Origin: Spirochaetae bacterium HGW-Spirochaetae-5 | Lineage (GTDB): Bacteria > Spirochaetota > UBA4802 > UBA5550 | Direction: 5' to 3' | Assembly: GCA_002839285.1 (NCBI GenBank) | Contig: PGXT01000055.1 | Location: forward strand, 1-37,845 | Length of the DNA: 37,845 nucleotides | The notes under the pieces: generated by a model | Databases searched by the model: none | Seen by the model: the letters and a program-made list of their open reading frames with translations, nothing else | Told to the model about the DNA's origin: nothing | Made by a program: the position numbers and the translations under genes | Part shown: positions 33,998-37,845 of the stretch, piece after piece | Position numbering within the stretch: the stretch's first letter is position 1 | Layout: every line of letters starts with the position of its first letter

Positions 33998-35624
33998 TTA
34001 AAAGAAAATTATAATTCTCAGAAACATCACGCGACTCATATTTACCCGCCTGATAAAACTTATTAATCAGATCATTAAATCTCATGCAGATATTGTAACA
34101 CTTTGCGGAAATTTCACTCAGTGACTCCCGCAGCTGTTTTGTTTCACCGGGAAGAGTTGCCGGATTTTCATGCTCCATAAGTTTTTTTATAAACTCATCT
34201 TTATCGATTTCCTGTGAATGTTTAAAATTCAGGAGGTCTTTCCCTCTTTTACCCTGAAGCTCAAGGGAGAGAGAACGGTAATCATCAACGGCTCTTGATA
34301 ATTCCGGGAAATTATCGAAATATCCCTTTATGATATTATTGTCATATTCCAGTTCAAAATTATCGCGGGTAATAACCAGTTCAAGAATATATTTCAAGTA
34401 AGCATCAAAAACTTTCATAAGCATAAAAAACGGCTTGATATGAGAATCTTTATTCCATGCCGAAAGAGCCCCGCGTGCTTCAATTTCAAATAATCTTTTA
34501 GCCAGATTTTTACCCTGTATACTATACTTTGTTGTTACATTGGAAAGCTCGGATAGTCTGGATTGAATTTTTGAGCCCTCGGTAGCCTGCTGGTGGCTTT
34601 CACTTTCAATGGCTTTAGCCGCCTCTGGAGTATACTCTTTCTCTAAACTGTTCAGCATACCATCTTCGCTTACAATATACATAAGCTGATTAAATGTTTT
34701 TACCTGTACCCCGATATATGCCGTATAATATGAGTATAAGGACCCGGATATAGTTTTTGTTATAACTTCTCTTTCGCTGTGTTTTACAGTTCTGCTGTTA
34801 TGAACCTGTCTGTCGGTTAGAAACCCCACATACCCCATAAATCCATGCCCCGGAGGATTGTCTTTAAAGACTTTTTTCAGTCCGTTATCAATATATTTCA
34901 GATTACGCATGACTGAAATATAAGCAGATGAAAAATCATTCATCTGTTCAAAAATCTCCATGGGATGGTAGGAGAGATTTCTTTTTACTGCTGCAAGCTT
35001 ATCAAAAGATTTCCGCATTTCATACAGCTTAACAATGGAGTTGTATTCAAGAACAGTAAGATAATAATAGTATCCATCGAGTATTTTTTTAAGATCGCCC
35101 GTAATCTCTTTGTGAGCCGATGACGCTCTCAGGCGGATAATGTCAAATGATTCACTTCTATAGCGGTGTGATAAAAGAGTGATTGTTCCGAATTCAAGTG
35201 CAAATTTTGTAAGACGGTACCAGTCGGTAAACCAGAATCCGGTTTTTTTAAGACGGGCAATATCCTCCTGCTTTTTACCGGATTCTGCTTTAAATTCAAG
35301 TTCACCGGCTACGCGGTCTTTAACCTGATGTATCAGATCTTCGGCCATACGTTTTTTCGCAAGATTATTAAGCCCGGAACCTGCTATTACCGCAAAACGA
35401 TCCTTCTCATGCGGTGTCAGTTTTATTTTTTTTTCTGAAAGATAGTGGTCAAAAGCATCAACTGTTTCTTTAAATGAGAAATAATTTTTTCTTTCCGCAC
35501 TATTAGAAGAGCCTTTCATCTCTTCAAGTACCCTGTTCAGCTTCTCAAGATATTTTTTATGTTCTTCTGAATCTCTTCCTACCTCTTCCAGATAGCTGTT
35601 TACATTTTTTTCGATGCCGCCCAA
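33954..35624 (-). CDS. Large helical protein of unknown function
   Basis: This 556-aa protein has no recognised family. It is charged, strongly alpha-helical and has no signal peptide or membrane segment, so it should be cytoplasmic. The TTG start has GAGGT 7 nt upstream. The frame ends at 33954 inside the GGDEF-like gene. A one-base shift in the CCC at 33978-33980 would join the two into a single protein of roughly 780 residues with a degenerate GGDEF C-terminus. Whether it is one gene or two is unresolved. Confidence 0.7.
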   Translation of the reverse strand: MGGIEKNVNSYLEEVGRDSEEHKKYLEKLNRVLEEMKGSSNSAERKNYFSFKETVDAFDHYLSEKKIKLTPHEKDRFAVIAGSGLNNLAKKRMAEDLIHQVKDRVAGELEFKAESGKKQEDIARLKKTGFWFTDWYRLTKFALEFGTITLLSHRYRSESFDIIRLRASSAHKEITGDLKKILDGYYYYLTVLEYNSIVKLYEMRKSFDKLAAVKRNLSYHPMEIFEQMNDFSSAYISVMRNLKYIDNGLKKVFKDNPPGHGFMGYVGFLTDRQVHNSRTVKHSEREVITKTISGSLYSYYTAYIGVQVKTFNQLMYIVSEDGMLNSLEKEYTPEAAKAIESESHQQATEGSKIQSRLSELSNVTTKYSIQGKNLAKRLFEIEARGALSAWNKDSHIKPFFMLMKVFDAYLKYILELVITRDNFELEYDNNIIKGYFDNFPELSRAVDDYRSLSLELQGKRGKDLLNFKHSQEIDKDEFIKKLMEHENPATLPGETKQLRESLSEISAKCYNICMRFNDLINKFYQAGKYESRDVSENYNFLLNAKIIHPKVRMLYS

Positions 35625-35705
35625 AGAAATTACCTCGTATAAATTATATTAATTTCCGCAGGAGAAAATTTCAATCATATAAACCGGTTTTTAAAAAAAT
35701 ATAAC

Positions 35706-36833
35706 TTATGCATCTTTAAATAACACTGCAGCTTTTATACCGCCATTCATAAAAGGAATCTTCCTGTCATACTTAAGTCCAAGGACATTCTCTTTCTCAT
35801 ACCCTGGAACAATAATCGCGTAACCGCAGGTGCTGAAATCAGTACGGATCTTAACTCCGATTTCACGATATATCGATTCTTCCGAACCATCTTCAAGTCT
35901 TTTGCCATATGGAGGATTAAGAACGATAAGTGTTCTTTTATCTTTTGTAATATCTCCGGACAGAGAGAAAAAATCTGCAGCTTCAGGTCTTACCATACTG
36001 CTGAATTGTTCCGGGATATTCGATTTTGCAATATTAATAGATTCAGAATCTATGTCTGATGTTATAATTATCTGTTTCACTTCTTCTGCAGAAATAATCT
36101 CTTTTGCTAGAGAATTTTTTAAAAATCTGAATGCACTCTCTTTAAAACAGGGCCAGTGCATAAAAGGAAATTCACGTTCGAATGCCGGAGGAGTTTTTGT
36201 CAGAATAGATGCTGCTTCAAGACTGAAAGTTCCGGAACCGCACATGGGGTCGACTATCTGATCATAACCGTTTATACCGGCTTCGAGAAGAATAAGCGCG
36301 GCGCTGGTCTCCCGGAGCGGGGCTCTGTTTATCTTTTTCCCGGCACCTCGTTTATAGAGAAACTCACCAGATGCATCAAGGCTGACCGTGCAGAGATCAT
36401 GGCTGTTTCGTATTAAAATTGTCTGTGTATATACGGCATCATCATCGAGAATAGTATGATATATCATAGATTTTTCTGCGCTTATTCTGTAAACAATCCG
36501 GGTCGATGAGGAGATATAAAGTTCCCATGGAAAAGACCTGATAAGTCTTTCCAGTTCAAAATAGTTAACAGACCTGAAGGATGCAATCCGCATCATTATT
36601 CGCCCCGCTGTGCGGGACATGAGAGAAGCCATATAACACGAATCGAGTTTACCGGTAAATTCCACACCCCCTTCGATGAATTCATTCTTCACTGATAAAT
36701 TCAGCCCGGAGAGTTCCCATGCTGTTCTTTTCTCAAATCCGGGCTGGACCACTGCAAAAAAATCATGCTCCCGTCCAATGACATGATTTTTCACTCTCCG
36801 CTTAAGAGCACTGTTTTCTATTTTATCAAACAT
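35706..36833 (-). CDS. THUMP-domain RNA methyltransferase (RlmL N-terminal type)
   Basis: This SAM-dependent enzyme probably methylates guanosine N2 in 23S rRNA or another RNA. Numbering is from the ATG at 36833, chosen because AGGGA stands 7 nt before it. An upstream ATG at 36878 abuts a family B repeat and was rejected. The N-terminal THUMP-like region covers about 25-150. The methyltransferase domain has DPMCGSGTFSLEAA (195-208) and the catalytic NPPYG (306-310). It lacks the RlmK-like second half seen in E. coli RlmL, so it is like the shorter YpsC/Trm14 group. Confidence 0.9.
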   Translation of the reverse strand: MFDKIENSALKRRVKNHVIGREHDFFAVVQPGFEKRTAWELSGLNLSVKNEFIEGGVEFTGKLDSCYMASLMSRTAGRIMMRIASFRSVNYFELERLIRSFPWELYISSSTRIVYRISAEKSMIYHTILDDDAVYTQTILIRNSHDLCTVSLDASGEFLYKRGAGKKINRAPLRETSAALILLEAGINGYDQIVDPMCGSGTFSLEAASILTKTPPAFEREFPFMHWPCFKESAFRFLKNSLAKEIISAEEVKQIIITSDIDSESINIAKSNIPEQFSSMVRPEAADFFSLSGDITKDKRTLIVLNPPYGKRLEDGSEESIYREIGVKIRTDFSTCGYAIIVPGYEKENVLGLKYDRKIPFMNGGIKAAVLFKDA

Positions 36834-36878
36834 TTTTATTCCCTGCAATTTTAAATTATTATAATTACCATACAGCAT

Positions 36879-36942
36879 TTATCCCCTGACTTTTATAAAG
36901 AAAAAAAAACTCTATATATCCCCGCCGCCAGTGTGGTAGAGG
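36879..36942 (+). repeat. Family B repeat, copy 4, right half missing
   Basis: It starts TTATCCCCTGACTTTTATAAAG and has ACTCTATATATCCCCGCCGCC, then passes directly into a family A element. The TTAAGAATAATTA end is absent. It may be truncated by that element. Confidence 0.65.
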
Positions 36943-37048
36943 TTTATTTTCGGGGCACAGCGCTTCGCGCTGCGCCTGTAACCGGGGGCTTACAGGGGCA
37001 GCTCCCCCGTAAGCCCCCGGTTACAGCGTATGCGGAGCATAGGCCCCA
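36943..37048 (+). repeat. Family A cloverleaf repeat, copy 4
   Basis: The left hairpin is CAGCGC-TTC-GCGCTG (36958-36972). The central arm is a perfect 16-bp stem (36978-36993 with 37009-37024) with AGGGG/CCCC inside. The right hairpin is TATGC-GGA-GCATA (37029-37041). The outer GGGGC and GCCCC close the structure. It lies between two methyltransferase genes. Confidence 0.85.
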
Positions 37049-37089
37049 GAACCATGCTAAAATCAAGTTACTGAACTACAAGATGAAAA

Positions 37090-37845
37090 TTATTTTTTTG
37101 TAAGAAGAGTAAGAGTCTCAACGTGCGGAGTCTGAGGAAACATATCATATGCTTCAAGAAAATCGATGTTATACCCTTCGAGGAGTTTTAAATCATCCCG
37201 GCATGTTACAGGATTACATGACATATAGATTATACGCTCAGGAGCCATTTCATTTATATATTTCAGCATTTTCTGTTCCATCCCGCCCCTGGGAGGATCG
37301 AGTATAAGTGTGTCGAATTTACCGGTATTCTCTTTTACATATGCAGCAGCATCGGCACAGATAAAATTAACATTCTCTATTTCATTGTTCTCTCTGTTTC
37401 TTTCCGCCACATCCACAGCCTCCTGAACAACCTCAACTCCCGTAACACTATCTGCTGCTGACGCGGCGAAGAGTGAAATACTCCCCACTCCGGAATAGAG
37501 ATCAAGAGTGCGGCCGCGCGTTAGTGACAGGATCTTTCTGTACATCTGAAGCGCCATTTCCGAGTTCGACTGGAAAAATGAATTCGGAGTTATCATGTAG
37601 TCTATCCCGTCGAAGGTTTCTGTTATAAAACCTTTCTTCAGAGTCTGAAAAATATCGCCATAATTAAGATCCGCTACTCCGTCACTGAGTAAAAGCGATG
37701 ATGAATCTACCTCCTCGAGAAAATCGTAAAGAGCAAATCCGAATCTGTTCTCCGGTTTCGAAACTACAAAGTTTACCATCAACTCTCCGGTAAACCGTGC
37801 CTGGCGGAGTACAATATATCTTAAATATCCCTCATGCTTCAGGTA
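37090..37845 (-). CDS. rlmD: 23S rRNA (uracil-5-)-methyltransferase, TrmA/RlmD family (5' end outside window)
   Basis: The frame is open to the edge of the window, so about 251 residues of the C-terminal part are present. It carries the SAM site LDLYSGVGSISLF, a DPPRGGMEQKML motif and the catalytic cysteine in YMSCNPVTCRDDL. HVETLTLLTKK is the typical family end. The segment just before the internal methionine (GELMVNFVV) matches the family middle domain. RlmD, RlmCD and TrmA are alike here, so the exact uridine target is uncertain and the symbol is tentative. A family A repeat lies downstream. Confidence 0.88.
   Translation of the reverse strand, partial: YLKHEGYLRYIVLRQARFTGELMVNFVVSKPENRFGFALYDFLEEVDSSSLLLSDGVADLNYGDIFQTLKKGFITETFDGIDYMITPNSFFQSNSEMALQMYRKILSLTRGRTLDLYSGVGSISLFAASAADSVTGVEVVQEAVDVAERNRENNEIENVNFICADAAAYVKENTGKFDTLILDPPRGGMEQKMLKYINEMAPERIIYMSCNPVTCRDDLKLLEGYNIDFLEAYDMFPQTPHVETLTLLTKK

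Noticed and set aside
35830-36261. 143-aa plus-strand reading frame inside the THUMP methyltransferase
   Set aside because: It lies antisense to the catalytic motifs NPPYG and DPMCGSG.
36834-36878. Upstream ATG start for the THUMP methyltransferase
   Set aside because: It abuts a repeat and has no ribosome site; ATG at 36833 has AGGGA at good spacing.
1-37845. CRISPR array or prophage
   Set aside because: No regularly spaced direct repeats, integrase, or phage structural genes were seen.

Overview
This window looks like chromosomal DNA from a spirochaete. The strongest lineage marker is a periplasmic-filament flagellin of the FlaB type on the minus strand (2149-2997). Its N-terminal MIINHN start, the conserved [10 protein letters not shown] segment and the C-terminal half read like Leptospira-type FlaB. 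The DNA is AT-rich, and the outer-membrane and lipoprotein genes (lolA, an LpoB-like lipoprotein, several small lipoproteins) fit a diderm. No phage, plasmid, CRISPR, rRNA or tRNA signal was seen.

Layout. 1-1908 holds trpB-trpA, the end of a tryptophan operon. 2149-2997 is flaB (minus), convergent with trpA. 3371-6527 (plus) carries a class A penicillin-binding protein and an isochorismatase-family hydrolase. 6723-8279 (minus) is a lipoprotein-gatC-thpR operon. 8449-12263 (minus) is an LpoB-like lipoprotein, a COG3014-type lipoprotein and a PAS/receiver sensor protein. 12665-14384 (minus) is mnmH and a NUDIX hydrolase. 14601-16492 (plus) is a two-TM sensor protein followed by a STAS/zinc-ribbon protein. 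16725-18405 (plus) is queF, a DUF2937-like gene and a lipoprotein. 18434-19568 is a decayed AAA+ ATPase. 20050-22608 (minus) is glgP. 23002-29742 (minus) is a long tightly packed run: lolA, rodZ, rimO, pgsA, pgpA, a small membrane protein, a HIT protein and then a histidine kinase. 30292-37845 (minus) holds an HD-GYP protein, a pseudouridine synthase, a GGDEF-like protein, a large unknown protein, a THUMP methyltransferase and the 3' part of a TrmA/RlmD-type methyltransferase.

Functional themes are envelope growth (PBP1A, LpoB, RodZ, PgsA/PgpA, LolA), RNA modification (MnmH, QueF, RimO, RluA-type, two methyltransferases, GatC, ThpR) and signalling (two PAS kinases, HD-GYP, degenerate GGDEF, STAS).

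The most unusual content is intergenic. At least six families of short palindromic repeats occupy nearly every gap. Family A (four copies, about 105-125 bp) folds as a cloverleaf: a terminal stem closes three hairpins, and the central arm changes sequence between copies while staying base-paired, 16 bp long in three copies. Family B (four copies) has TTATTCCTTAA-type terminal inverted repeats. Family C (two copies) sits inside a B copy between duplicated TATA. Three genes show +1 frame breaks in short homopolymers, each with an intact continuation that fits the operon spacing, and the AAA+ gene has two internal deletions.
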